Made by a program: the position numbers and the translations under genes. A stretch of 64,000 nt of DNA from Variovorax sp. UMC13 (GTDB lineage Bacteria > Pseudomonadota > Gammaproteobacteria > Burkholderiales > Burkholderiaceae_C): positions 124,001 through 188,000 of the forward strand of contig NZ_LZZW01000015.1 of the NCBI RefSeq assembly GCF_014170375.1, given 5' to 3'. The notes beneath the pieces are model-generated. The model saw nothing but the letters and a program-made list of their open reading frames with translations. It did not search any database and was not told the origin of the DNA. Position 1 is the stretch's first letter. Each line of letters opens with the position of its first letter. Of the stretch, positions 1 to 11,080 are shown piece by piece.

Positions 1-312
1 GTCGAGCTCACGGGCCTCAAGCTCAAGCGCATCAAGTGCGCCGCAATGGAAGGCCTGGTCGAGGAAGGCAACGACCTCATCGACGAGATCGACAAGGGCC
101 CGGTGCTGGACGTGGCGCTTATCGGGGCGGCACAGAAAGTGGAGCACTACGAGATCGCCGGCTACACCACCCTGGTGCTGTTAGCGACCAAGCTCGGTTT
201 CAAGGATGCGCTGCCGCTGCTCGAAGCGTCACTGGGCGAGGAGAAAGCGACCGACGAGAAGCTCGGCACACTGGGCCAGGCCGCATCCATCGAGGAAGCG
301 GTCGAGAGCTGA
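1..312 (+). CDS. DUF892 (YciE/YciF) ferritin-like protein, C-terminal part
   Basis: The reading frame is open from the first base and ends at TGA 310-312, so about 103 C-terminal residues are visible and the true start lies outside the window. The sequence has the alpha-helical, acidic pattern of the DUF892 ferritin-like family. A helix carrying AAQKVEHYEIAGY has the Glu and His spacing of a di-metal four-helix bundle, and the end resembles other family members (LGEEKATDEKLG). Proteins of this family are usually small cytoplasmic stress proteins found beside catalases and other general-stress genes; their biochemical role is poorly defined. The ATG at 46 is internal to the domain and is not taken as the start. 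Confidence 0.85.
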   Translation, partial: VELTGLKLKRIKCAAMEGLVEEGNDLIDEIDKGPVLDVALIGAAQKVEHYEIAGYTTLVLLATKLGFKDALPLLEASLGEEKATDEKLGTLGQAASIEEAVES

Positions 313-752
313 CCCATCGCCGCGACGCCGAGCCGCGGCAGCGGCTCCGGCGCTTGCAGTGGTCCGCGCGCGGCGCATGCAGCGCCACCGCGCCTCCAGC
401 AGCGGGCCGAGGTTGGGCGCCAGCACCGCGCCGGTGACCGTGGCCCCGCCCGGGTCCGGCAGCGAGTCAGGCCGCAACCGCAGTCCACCGGTCCACCTGC
501 ACCATCGGGCGGCGGCAGCCGTGTCAGGAGAAGCAGCCTCGCCATCGGCGGGATTTCCGGGAAGCTGTGCCCCTTTTGCTCGCACGGCACTGCTCGATGG
601 CGGTCGACGACGACGCGTTGCGCCAGCCACACCGTGAACTCGTGCCCGTCAATCAAGACCGCGAAGACCGCGATCATGGGAACTGTCGGCTCCAGCAGCA
701 GCGCCCTCAGCGCACTGCCATCTGCACAAACATCGCAAGACAATGGGTCCAT
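229..752 (-). pseudogene. Possible degenerate hypothetical gene (two frames)
   Basis: On the minus strand an ATG at 752, preceded by GGCGGGA, opens a frame with protein-like composition up to about position 500 (segments such as MIAVFAVLIDGHEFTVWLAQ). After that point the sequence looks coding in a second frame (RPDSLPDPGGATVTGAVLAP) that runs to 229 and overlaps the DUF892 gene. One reading is a short gene broken by a frameshift near 490-520. The other is chance open frames in GC-rich DNA. I do not recognise a family. The call is weak. Confidence 0.25.
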
Positions 753-988
753 TCCCGCCTGCGCTGCTGCGCTCGATCGCGGTGGGGCGCTGGCACCTTC
801 AGTCCGCAAAGCCCGCCACGGTCCGCGCAGCAGGACCACCCGCATCCACAGTGACAGCGCGAGGCCCGTTGAATCGTTCATCTTTGCGGCCCTCAGGCGC
901 GCAGCGCGACCGAGCCGGGAAGATTGCCGCGAGCCGATCGCGGCAGACTGCGTCGCGATCGACATCGATCGCACAGCACCCGTGCGAC

Positions 989-1309
989 TCAGCCGCTGCC
1001 GCGTGGCGTGCGGCCGGCGCCTCCGCCGCCCTTGCGCGCCGAGATCTGGTTCTGCGGACCTGCGCCCATGGCTTGCCGGTCATGCCTGCTGGCCGGCGTG
1101 CGCCGGCCCTGGTTCGTCTGGGTCGGCGCCTGGTTCCCGGTCTTGTTGTGGTCGTTGGCGAACTTGCCCGTGCCAGGCTCCTGCTGATCGGGCTGCTGGT
1201 GATGCTGCGCGGCACGGGTTTGCAGTTGGGCAGGACTGCCGACCTGGTCCTTCTCGGGGTGCTTTTGACGCGACTGCTCGTCGCGAAGGAAATCAAGCTT
1301 CTTGCTCAT
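989..1309 (-). CDS. Small basic Pro/Gln/Asn-rich hypothetical protein
   Basis: This encodes 106 residues starting MSKKLDFLRDEQ. The ATG at 1309 is chosen because AGAGG lies just upstream; the same frame is open much further upstream but has no protein-like sequence there. The product is hydrophilic, rich in Gln, Asn, Pro, Gly and Arg, and has no hydrophobic segment. It is probably disordered and ends in a Gly/Arg-rich tail. I recognise no domain. It could be a small stress-related protein like others in sparse regions of this genus, but nothing in the sequence gives a function. Confidence 0.5.
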   Translation of the reverse strand: MSKKLDFLRDEQSRQKHPEKDQVGSPAQLQTRAAQHHQQPDQQEPGTGKFANDHNKTGNQAPTQTNQGRRTPASRHDRQAMGAGPQNQISARKGGGGAGRTPRGSG

Positions 1310-1799
1310 GGGCCTCTCCATCTGGGCTGAAAGTCCGTGGATCCGGACAGGCAGACCGAGGGCAAATGGCGGTCCCGGCAGGTCGACCGACGGACGCCGG
1401 CCGTGCACGTCATGAACTTCAGTTGCAGTCGCGCGCTGGACAGCGTCCATTCGTGCATGCGCGCGCACCACGCCCTGAGTCTCGGGGCAACATCCAGTCC
1501 ACCTGGTCAACCACGCCGCCGCGCCAACAGTACACCAGGATCGGACTCGCCACGACGCCGCCTGGCCGAGGCGGGAGCCCCCGCACTCGCGCTGCGCATC
1601 TGTGCGCGTGAATTGCCGCCCAGCCGGTTCGGCACCGCCGACGGCGCGCAGCGCAGATGGGTGGGCCGCGTCCCGGCTGTCAGCGATCGGGGACGTGACC
1701 GCGCCGGGCCGCCTTTGCATTGGTGTCACTGCTGATGCAGGCCGATGGGGTCGACCGCCCGAGCGGGGAGCGGGCAAGCGGCGCAGCGGTGGCGCCACC
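1310..1799. other. Gap without convincing gene
   Basis: About 490 bases lie between the small basic protein and the ClpP-like gene. Open frames exist on both strands because of the high GC, but none has convincing protein-like composition or a ribosome binding site. I see no terminator hairpin with a T-run. Confidence 0.5.
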
Positions 1800-2357
1800 T
1801 CAGGCGACGAGCCCGGCCACCAAGCGCAGGTGCTGCGCCTCGGCGGCGGCGAGGTACCAGTCCTTCTCCCAGACCCGGGCCTGCAGGTCGCCCAGCGTGA
1901 TGGATGCGCCTTCGACCAACTCGGCGAAACCGTCGCGCTCAAGGCGCTGGCCCGATTCGATCTCGGCGAGCACGTTCCTGACCTGCGTGGCGCAGGAGCG
2001 CAGTGCGCCCTGGAGCTGCAGGTCCATTTGCAGCTTGCGCTCGTGGATCAGCAGCTCGCAGTCTTGCGACAGGAAGCGCCGCTCCCGCCGGAATGCCGCC
2101 ATGATGGAGATGCCGGCGGAGTACACGTTGGACTTGCCGAAGAAGTAGAGCTCCTGGCCGGCGCGCTGCCACTGGCGGACCTCCTGCGCGATGCGGCGGC
2201 CGGCGTCCGCGTCGCCGCCAAGGGTCCACAGTTCCAGCACCAGGGCGCGATCGGTCGGCGCCTCGGCCTGCTGGCGCAAGAACTCGCTCACCATCTGCTG
2301 GTCGACCGTACCGAAGAGCCGGATGTCAGGGCGGGTGCAAGGCAGGGATTCGCTCAT
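1800..2357 (-). CDS. ClpP-like serine protease fold protein
   Basis: This 185-residue protein has the ClpP/crotonase fold pattern. Aligned by eye to ClpP, the nucleophile serine is S80 (in NVYSAG, where ClpP has AASMG), the catalytic histidine is H105 (in LLIHE, ClpP MIHQ) and the acid is D166 (in WEKDWYL, ClpP TERDRFL). The triad is therefore complete. The oxyanion loop, normally NSPGG, is altered to LGGDAD at 46-51. The ATG at 2357 is chosen because homology to ClpP begins at residue 12 (IRLFGTV); upstream sequence in frame is unlike protein, and no strong ribosome binding site is visible. It lies 67 bases after the patatin gene and is probably the last gene of the hydrolase operon. It may be a self-acting peptidase or a scaffold; the Clp ATPase-binding features were not checked. 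Confidence 0.75.
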   Translation of the reverse strand: MSESLPCTRPDIRLFGTVDQQMVSEFLRQQAEAPTDRALVLELWTLGGDADAGRRIAQEVRQWQRAGQELYFFGKSNVYSAGISIMAAFRRERRFLSQDCELLIHERKLQMDLQLQGALRSCATQVRNVLAEIESGQRLERDGFAELVEGASITLGDLQARVWEKDWYLAAAEAQHLRLVAGLVA

Positions 2358-2424
2358 GGCATGCCGACGGCGGATGCCGTTGCGCGGTGCAGGCGGGCCG
2401 CAGGCGGCGTGGTGTGGTTCGATG

Positions 2425-3492
2425 TCATGGAAGCTGCTCGGATCCTTGGGAACCAGGCCGCGGCAAGCCGCGTTCCTGGGCTCCGCCGCGCGCCAGGTAG
2501 CGCGCCGCGAGGTCGACCGGCGGCGGCAGGCTGCCTGCGTCGGCGCGCGCAGCCAGCCAGCGCTCGCAGGCCGCATGCCCGCGTTGGCGCAGCGCCTCGA
2601 ACAGCTCCATGCTCACCGTGCGCTTGATCGACGGCTCGGTCTCCAGCGGCGTCCCGCCGTCGGGCAGGCTCACCACATGCAGCCTGACGCCGGCGCCGTC
2701 GGCGGCGCGGTTCGCGCTATCGATGGTGCGCAACTCGGCCAGCATGCCCTGGATAGAGGCGATCTCGTTGATGCGGTTGAGGATGTTCTTGGCCGTGACT
2801 GGCGTTTCGTCGCGCTCCTGCGGCGTGAGCTCCACCAACAGGATGTCCACATCGGGCGACGGCTCGTACAGCGGCCACAGCGCAGGGTTGCCCGCATAGC
2901 TGCCGTCCCAGTAGGCCTGCCCGTCGATCTGCACGGCCTGGAACAGCAGCGGCGCGCACGCCGATGCGAGCAAGGCCTGCACACTCTGGCTGCCCGGCCC
3001 GAACACCCGGCAGCGACCTGTGTTCACATTGACAGCGCTGGTGAACAGGGCCGTAGGGCCCGGCGCGTTGAGCACCTTGGTCTCCACGATGCCCGACAGC
3101 ACCAGCCGCAGCGGTTCGAGCGCGAGCGGATTGGCCTGGTAGGGCGACAGCAGCGGCATGGCGTCGTCCCAGATGCCCAGGCCCGGCTTGCGCAGCGGCG
3201 ACAGCATCCAGGTCATCGGGATCGCAGCCGTGGCGATGCCGTGCCAAAGGCGGCTGAGGTGGGAACGGGCGCCTTGGCGCCCCCCTGCGGCCAAACCGCA
3301 CACCAGCGCAGCGCCGTTGAGCGCCCCGGCGCTGGTGCCGCTTACGCGGCCGATGTCGATCGCCTCCTCATCGAGCAGGCGGTCCAGCACGCCCCAGGTG
3401 AACGCGCCGTGCGCACCGCCCCCCTGCAGGGCCAGCTGCAGCTGCGGCCTGCCACGCGGCGCGGGGGCAGAGTTGGCGGCCACCGTACTCAC
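2425..3492 (-). CDS. Patatin-like phospholipase
   Basis: This 355-residue protein has the patatin Ser-Asp dyad. The oxyanion-hole motif GGGAHG is at 24-29, the nucleophile serine S54 sits in GTSAG, and the catalytic Asp D196 is in DGSYAGN. It should hydrolyse acyl esters of lipids in the cytoplasm or at a membrane or granule surface; no signal peptide is seen. The start is a GTG (3490-3492) whose last two bases form the TGA stop of the upstream 47-codon frame (GTGA overlap), which implies translational coupling. Bacterial patatins of this type occur near polyhydroxyalkanoate and lipid genes, but the substrate cannot be read from the sequence. Confidence 0.9.
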   Translation of the reverse strand: MSTVAANSAPAPRGRPQLQLALQGGGAHGAFTWGVLDRLLDEEAIDIGRVSGTSAGALNGAALVCGLAAGGRQGARSHLSRLWHGIATAAIPMTWMLSPLRKPGLGIWDDAMPLLSPYQANPLALEPLRLVLSGIVETKVLNAPGPTALFTSAVNVNTGRCRVFGPGSQSVQALLASACAPLLFQAVQIDGQAYWDGSYAGNPALWPLYEPSPDVDILLVELTPQERDETPVTAKNILNRINEIASIQGMLAELRTIDSANRAADGAGVRLHVVSLPDGGTPLETEPSIKRTVSMELFEALRQRGHAACERWLAARADAGSLPPPVDLAARYLARGGAQERGLPRPGSQGSEQLP

Positions 3493-3632
3493 TTGCGGTG
3501 GTGGCGCATGGCGCCGTCCTGGCCAGCCGCCAGCCTGTTCGCCCGTGCGAGCTGGGCACGCAGCATGGGCGCGGTTGCCGCCGCGCTGCGAGGTGGAGGC
3601 AGGCTGATCCGCACGTCGATCGGCATCGGCAT
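3489..3632 (-). CDS. 47-residue microprotein between hydrolase and patatin
   Basis: The ATG (3632-3630) shares one base with the TGA of the upstream alpha/beta hydrolase (TGATG), and its TGA (3491-3489) overlaps the GTG start of the patatin gene (GTGA). This double coupling is the main evidence that it is translated. The product starts MPMPIDVRISLPPP and has an Ala-rich, probably helical middle and a basic end (MRHHRK). No family is recognised. It could be a small partner of one of the two lipid hydrolases, or only a coupling leader that delivers ribosomes to the patatin start. Confidence 0.5.
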   Translation of the reverse strand: MPMPIDVRISLPPPRSAAATAPMLRAQLARANRLAAGQDGAMRHHRK

Positions 3633-4363
3633 CAGCGCGCCGATGCTGCGGCGCTGCGCATGGGTTCGGTCTCCTCCTCCCCTGCCTGACCGTCGGCGAG
3701 CCGCTCGCTCAGCCACCGGACGACCAGCCGGCCATACGATTCCAGCCAGGCTGGGTCGGTCAGCTGGTGGTCGGCGCCCGGCAGCGTGTGGCGCGACAGC
3801 GATCGGGCGCGCGTGAAGGCCGCCGCATAGCTGGCGGCGACGGCCAGTGGCATCACCTGGTCGTTGCCGGATTCGACCAGCAGCACATCACTCTTGAAGC
3901 GCGCACAGCACGCCAGCGCCCGGTTCTGGGAGGGTGCGAGATGCTGCTCGCGATAGCGCGCCACCACATCGCGGTCCAGCGTTTCCTTGGGCGCCGACCA
4001 GTCCGCATCGGCGTAGATCGCGGGCGAGCGCAGGATCAGATGGCGCACCGGCCTGGCGACGGCCAGGAAGGCGCCCACGTAGGCTCCAAAGCTGAACCCG
4101 GCCACGGAGATCGGCCCGCCGTGCACGGCGCGCTCGAGGGCACGGAATTTCTGCAGCGCCTGGTGCAGTGCCGATGCACGACTGACCTGGGCGCGCCGGG
4201 CCGCAGGCCAGCTGCTGTCCGGCAGGTCGGCACGCCGGCAGATCCAGCCGTGGCCTTCCAGCCGTACCCGCAAGACGTCGAACTGGTGCTGGCCGTCGTC
4301 GTCCCAGCCGGGGAGTACCAACAGGCCGGGGGATGAATTCGGATGGATCGGAACGGGCGCCAT
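3632..4363 (-). CDS. Alpha/beta hydrolase
   Basis: This 243-residue protein has an alpha/beta-hydrolase pattern: an early strand LLVLPGWDD, the nucleophile elbow GFSFG, an acid candidate in LVESGNDQVMP and a late histidine in LPGADHQL. No signal peptide is visible. The ATG at 4363 is chosen because the fold starts about ten residues later; the frame is open far upstream but shadows the opposite-strand cysteine hydrolase gene. It is the first gene of a minus-strand operon with the microprotein, patatin and ClpP-like genes. Substrate is unknown; esterase, lipase or peptidase activity are all possible. Confidence 0.85.
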   Translation of the reverse strand: MAPVPIHPNSSPGLLVLPGWDDDGQHQFDVLRVRLEGHGWICRRADLPDSSWPAARRAQVSRASALHQALQKFRALERAVHGGPISVAGFSFGAYVGAFLAVARPVRHLILRSPAIYADADWSAPKETLDRDVVARYREQHLAPSQNRALACCARFKSDVLLVESGNDQVMPLAVAASYAAAFTRARSLSRHTLPGADHQLTDPAWLESYGRLVVRWLSERLADGQAGEEETEPMRSAAASAR

Positions 4364-4478
4364 TGCAGATGGGTAGCAATCGGCGTTCCCGCGCGGCTGG
4401 ACGCGGTCGCGCGGCGCGGCATCGCATTTGCCGGTCAGGCCTGACACTTCACTCTCAGACCACCATGGAGAACCTCTC

Positions 4479-4652
4479 ATGCGAGCGACTCGAACCCGCA
4501 CCCGGCCAGGCCGGTCACTTCTCACGATCTGCATGGCCGCGGGCGCCATGGCAGCCGGACCGGCCGCCGCGCACGCGCCGACCACGGCCGACACCGTCGG
4601 CGGCACCGCGTCGGACAAGACGACTGAACGAGCGACGTGCCCAGATCGATGA
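4479..4652 (+). CDS. Small exported or membrane-anchored peptide
   Basis: This 57-residue frame has a GGAG motif upstream of the ATG at 4479. It begins with an Arg-rich segment (RATRTRTRPGR), followed by a hydrophobic stretch (LLTICMAAGAMAAGPAAAHA) that looks like a signal peptide with a possible AHA cleavage site. The mature part would be only about 25 residues, rich in Thr, Ala and Asp. Its TGA overlaps the ATG of the next gene (ATGA at 4649-4652), which suggests coupling. Function is unknown. Confidence 0.45.
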   Translation: MRATRTRTRPGRSLLTICMAAGAMAAGPAAAHAPTTADTVGGTASDKTTERATCPDR

Positions 4653-5272
4653 CCCGTCCCGCCGACCCGAAACCGCCGGACTCCCTGTCGTCCGATCGTG
4701 CCGCACATGGCACCGCCCTGCTGATCATCGACATGATCAGCTGCTGGGACTTTCCCGACGCGGACGCCCTGATGCACTGCGCTGTCGCCATCGCAGCCCC
4801 GATCGCGCAGCTGAAGAGCCACTGCGCGGCCGCGGGCGTGCCCACGATCTACTGCAACGACAACCGCGGCCGCTGGCGTTCGGATTTCCGCTCCCTGGTC
4901 GACAGCGCGCTGGCTTGCGGCGGCAAGGGCGGCGAGATCGCACGGCGCCTGGCGCCCGGCCCGGAGGACTACTTCGTGCTCAAGCCCATGCAGTCGAGCT
5001 TCTTCGAGACGCCGCTTGCCTCGCTGCTCAAGTACCTGGACGTGCACCGCCTGATCCTCACGGGCATCTCCAGCGACCAGTGCGTCATGGCCAGCGCCAT
5101 GGAGGCGGGCCTGCGCGCCCTGGACGTGGTGGTGCCGCAGGAAGCCGTCGCGTCGCAGACGCCTGAGCGCAACGAGGCCGCACTGCGCCAGTTCAGGGAA
5201 ACCCACAAGCTCGAGGTCGTCTCGGTGCGCAGCCTCGTGCGACAGCTGGCGGTACCGAAAGTCCGGCGCTGA
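4649..5272 (+). CDS. Isochorismatase-family cysteine hydrolase
   Basis: This 207-residue protein has the Asp-Lys-Cys triad of the isochorismatase-like family: D28 in LLIIDM, K112 in LKPMQSSFF and C145 in SSDQCVMASA. The family hydrolyses amides or vinyl ethers (nicotinamide, N-carbamoyl compounds, isochorismate), and the substrate cannot be told here. The ATG at 4649 overlaps the stop of the small exported peptide; an in-frame GTG at 4637 is an alternative. It is cytoplasmic, as it has no signal. The gene is divergent from the alpha/beta hydrolase operon, with the shared promoter region at 4364-4478. Confidence 0.85.
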   Translation: MTRPADPKPPDSLSSDRAAHGTALLIIDMISCWDFPDADALMHCAVAIAAPIAQLKSHCAAAGVPTIYCNDNRGRWRSDFRSLVDSALACGGKGGEIARRLAPGPEDYFVLKPMQSSFFETPLASLLKYLDVHRLILTGISSDQCVMASAMEAGLRALDVVVPQEAVASQTPERNEAALRQFRETHKLEVVSVRSLVRQLAVPKVRR

Positions 5273-5538
5273 AGCGGGTCTGGCGCGAGGCCTGGCGTGC
5301 GCCGCGTCCACGGTGCAAGGCAGCAGACCTTGCAGCCGGTGCAGCCGGTGCACGTCAGTCTTCCGGAGACCGAATTGCCCACCGGCAGACGGGTACACCG
5401 ATTGCCAGTCCGTCCGCGGAACGCCGCTACGCTTTCGGTGGCATCGCAGCCTTCGCTTCGACAGCTGGGGACGGCCCAACACGCAGGAGGATCCATGCAG
5501 GTCTTCGACACCCGCACGCGGGGCCCACGCTGACGCGC

Positions 5539-6991
5539 ATGTCCGACCTTCGCGGCCCGGACCCGGAGGAACGCTTCGACGTGGCCGTCGCCGGCGCCGG
5601 GGTGGCCGGGCTCGGCTGCGCTGGCGTGCTGGCCGGTGCCGGGCTCCGAGTGGCGGTGTGCGAGCGCGCGGCCTACGCCGGCGGGCGCGCGGCCAGCTGG
5701 CTCGACGAGCAGACCGGAATGCGGGTCGACATCGGCCCGCATGTCATCACCAGCGAGCACAGGAACTACCTGGCACTGCTGCAGCTCGCGGGCACGACGC
5801 AGCAGATCGTGTGGCAGCCCGAGCCGTTGATCACACTGCTGGACGCCGGCCGTGTGCTGCGCATGCGCGCACCCGCGTGGCCAGCACCGCTGCACGGCCT
5901 GGCCAACCTGCGCCAGGCGCTGCACTGCGTCGCCCCTCGACCTCCTGTCGAACGCACGCGTGGCTTGGGCCGCCGCGCGCCTGACTTCGCCTGAACTGCG
6001 TCGTCTGGACGGCCTGGACGCACTCAGCTACCTGCTCTCCATGGGTGTGTCCGAGCGCTCCATCCATTGGTTCTGGACATCGGCCATGCTGGCCCTGCTC
6101 AACCTGCCGCTGGCGCGCTGCTCGGCCGCGTCGGTCATGCGCGTGTTCCGCCTGCTGGTCGGACGCAGCGGCTATTGCTTCGGTTTCCCGCGTATTGCGC
6201 TGGCCGACCTGTTCGTGCCTGGCTGTCACCGCATGGTCGAGCAGGCCGGTGGACAGCTGCGGCTCGAAGAACAAGTCCACGCCGTGGCGGTCGAGCAAGG
6301 CCGGTTCGCCGGTTTCGTGCTGTCAGGTGGACGCTTGCTGCGAGCCCGCGCCGGCGTGCTGGCACTGCCACCGCAGGCGCTGGCCCACTTGGCGCGGGAT
6401 GATCCGGCCGTGGCCTCGGCCTTCCCGGCGGCGCGGCCTGACTGGTTCGCACCCAGCCCCTACGTCAGCACGCTGCTGTGGCTGGACCGCAAGGTGACAT
6501 CCGACCGCTTCTGGGCCCGTGTCTACGCGCCGCAGGACCTCAACACCGACTTCTACGACCTGGTGAACATTCGCGGCGATCTGGCGGGCGGCCCCTCGGT
6601 GATCGCGAGCAACGCCATCCACGTTCCCGAGGCGCATCGGCTGGAGGATGCACACCTGGTGCAGCGTACGCGCCGCGAACTGCTGCAGTTCGCGCCGCGC
6701 GCCCGCAAGGCGCGGGTGCTGCATACGCGCGTGCACCGTATCCCCATGGCCGTGCCCTGCGCCGTCCCGGGCAACGAATCGCTGCGCCCGCCGACGGCCA
6801 GCAGCCTGCCCGGCCTGTTCGTCGCGGGGGACTGGACGGACACGGGGCTTCCGTTCTCCATGGAGAGTGCCGCGCGCTCCGGCGCACTGGCTGCCGAGGC
6901 GGTCAGCGATGCCGTCGGGCGCAGCCTGCGCGTGGCGCTGGAGCCACCCGGCACCACGGGCTTGATCGCCTGGCTGGGAAAGCGCGCTTAG
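5539..6991 (+). pseudogene. HpnE-like FAD amine oxidoreductase, frameshifted
   Basis: Two frames together make one flavoprotein of about 480 residues. The first, from ATG 5539, has the dinucleotide-binding motif GAGVAGLGCAGVLAGAG and the following ERAAYAGGRA. The second carries the rest, ending with the FAD motif AGDWTDTGLPFSMESAARSG typical of phytoene-desaturase and HpnE (hydroxysqualene dehydroxylase) relatives. The switch is at the CCCC run 5933-5936: removing one C joins LANLRQALHCVA to LDLLSNARVAW without loss. Unless this is a sequencing error, the gene is broken. If intact it would oxidise or desaturate an isoprenoid-type substrate using FAD. No hopanoid or carotenoid neighbours are present. 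Confidence 0.8.
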
Positions 6992-7096
6992 GCACGCGCG
7001 CCGGCACCGACACAGCGCCGTCCCGGGGCGCCTTGAACCGGCCTCATGCCGCGCTGAGGCCAGGCAGCCCCGCAGGTCTGCTGTCTTCCAGCGGAA

Positions 7097-7297
7097 TCAT
7101 CCCGGCTGCCCGGCGCATCGCCGTCGCCAGGTACCACCATCGGCGCTCTCTTGGCAAGGCGGGCCGGCGCGCGAAGCGGGCACCAAACGTGAGCCATGCG
7201 GCACTCGGTACACCCGCGGTCGTGCAGGCATCACTGCAGGCGAAGCGCGCGCCCCGGCGAGGATGAGCGCGCGAATTGTTTGCAGCAACTCTTGCAT
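7097..7297 (-). CDS. Possible 66-residue hypothetical protein
   Basis: The ATG at 7297 has GGGAG seven bases upstream and starts MQELLQTIRALILAGARA, a plausible helix. After about residue 20 the sequence is Arg/Pro/Ala-rich and less convincing. In the overlapping minus-strand frame ending at 7044 there is also protein-like sequence, so a frameshifted small gene is possible. No family is recognised. Confidence 0.3.
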   Translation of the reverse strand: MQELLQTIRALILAGARASPAVMPARPRVYRVPHGSRLVPASRAGPPCQESADGGTWRRRCAGQPG

Positions 7298-7801
7298 CAG
7301 GAACTCCCGTTTGCCGAAAGCGCTGCTTCCTGTACGGGCTCGCCGATCTGCAACGGGTGCCGCCCCGTTCGATCCGCAAATCGCCCCGTGACCGGGCACA
7401 GCTGGCTTGCACGGCGCCACGAGCCGCCGCGCGGCCTTGATACCGTGGGGATTGCCGCCCCGCCCGAACGCCAAATCATGGTCCCGGTTCCCGGTCAATG
7501 GCGCTGTGCGTCGCGCCGCAGGTCGGCAGGCACCAGTGGTTCTTCGGCGGGTAGCGCTGCGGCAATCCTCGTCGCCAAGGGACAGGTTCCGGCCTGCGCG
7601 TGGAGCAATCCGTGTGCATGGTCCACCCACAGCCCTCTTCTGAACCACGGTGTGCCGGCCGGCGCGGCATCACGCATGCCGCCCCAGGCGGACTGCTCGC
7701 ACGGCGGCCCTGGTCTTGTTGGCCTCGTCACAAAGCACAGAACGGGTCCTGTCTCGGCCCTGTCTCGCCGTCACGGCCTTCGCACGGCATGCCCGACTGC
7801 T
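7298..7801. other. Gap without convincing gene
   Basis: About 500 bases with open frames on both strands but no ribosome binding site and no convincing composition. I see no repeat or hairpin that stands out. Confidence 0.45.
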
Positions 7802-8023
7802 TCAGGGGTCTGCGGCCGGGTTGGCATGGCGCGCCCGGAAATCGGCCAGTTCCGCTGCGTCCGGCAATGCCAGCCGCAAGCTGCAGATCACGCAGACCGC
7901 GTCCTCGTCCGCGCGATAGCGCTGTAGCTCCGTCGTGCAGTTCGGGCAGTAGATAAAACTCGCAAGCCTGGGTTCATGCGTCGGTGGATGCGGTGCCTCC
8001 ACCAGGGCCACGGCCTCGGACAT
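7802..8023 (-). CDS. Small CxxC/CxxC zinc-ribbon-like protein
   Basis: This is a 73-residue protein with two cysteine pairs, CPNC and CVIC, separated by 16 residues, preceded by FIY and followed by a hydrophilic helix. The spacing is that of a small zinc ribbon. The N-terminus (MSEAVALVEAPHPPTHE) looks unstructured. The start is the first ATG of the frame and no strong ribosome binding site is seen. Small zinc ribbons of this size often bind protein or nucleic acid, but no specific role is indicated. It is transcribed away from the downstream kinase gene. Confidence 0.65.
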   Translation of the reverse strand: MSEAVALVEAPHPPTHEPRLASFIYCPNCTTELQRYRADEDAVCVICSLRLALPDAAELADFRARHANPAADP

Positions 8024-8527
8024 CGCACGGGCCAGCCGGGTCGTCTCCAGCCGTGCATGCTCGCTGCATCACTCGCATGCGCCACCAGGCAGACCGCCCG
8101 GGCCGCGAGCTCCCGAGCGGATGGTTCTGCGCTGTCGCTGCGCCGCAGCGGCAACTGGCGCTTGTCTGCGTCGCGGCTCTCGCGAACTGCCGCAGCGGCA
8201 CGACGACGCCATGGGCGTCACGCGTTCTTAGTGATACATCCGCGGACGGCTGGGGCAGCGGAGCTGGTTTGCTGATGTACCGCTGTGCCGGAGTGCAGGC
8301 GCCCCCCGCGCCCGGCCGACCCCGTGCGCTGACGCGACGGGGTCTTCGAGGAGGAGGTGTCCCGTAGACCCCGGCGGCCGTTCCGACCGGTGCGGTTCGG
8401 CGCATGCCCGGCGGGGGCCCTTGACCGACGCGCAGGCCCAATGCCTTGAACCATAATGAAATGTCGTATGGCGCGTTGCGCCGAACGCCGTCACCTCGAC
8501 GCGGATCTTGCGAAGGATGTCCCGAGA
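8024..8527. other. Divergent intergenic region before hybrid kinase
   Basis: This lies between the zinc-ribbon gene (minus) and the hybrid kinase gene (plus), so promoters for both should be here. Position 8430-8470 is less GC-rich (including cataatgaaatg). I could not assign a -35/-10 pair with confidence, and no gene is convincing. Confidence 0.4.
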
Positions 8528-10516
<1,989 letters not shown>

Positions 10517-11080
10517 TCGATTCCGGGGCGGTGCCAGCGTTGCACCACGGCCCACGCCGCCGGTGCGCGTCGCAAGGTCGCCGGGGGCTGCGAGGCCGAT
10601 GAACCGTTGGCCATCGGTGCCGCGCGAAGCGCGTTGGCATACCCATCGAGGCGGTGCGCGCATCGCTCGACAGGCGAGAAGCGTCTCTGACCGCCTCCTA
10701 CCATCTTGGCTCAGCTTCTTAGTTGGGGGGGCGCAGGCGTGGCCTGATGCAGAGACGCCTACGCGCGACGTGGGTCTGGCGAGCATGCCGTCTGCAGTTC
10801 AATGCTAAGCGGAGGTCGGCAGTGCCGCCTACGGCCCCAACGCTGCAGTGCGACATGGCCTGGAACGACGTTGGCTTGCGCCGCCCTGAAGCCCCGCATC
10901 CGGTCGACGCCCAACATCGTGCATGGATCACGTGTTTGAACTCGAAGAGTCATGCGCCTCCAGCCCGACGACCACGTTGCGTGCGCTTTTTACCTCGTGT
11001 GGAAATCGATCAATTCCTACGGTGCCGCAGAGCGCCCCGCGCAACTCTTCCCTTCCCACACACCCAAAAGGAGCTCAATA
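10517..11080. other. Gap without convincing gene
   Basis: About 560 bases between the hybrid kinase and the hemerythrin-like gene. It contains a G-run (ggggggg near 10733) and open frames on both strands without credible composition. The last 50 bases hold the promoter and ribosome binding site of the hemerythrin-like gene. Confidence 0.45.
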
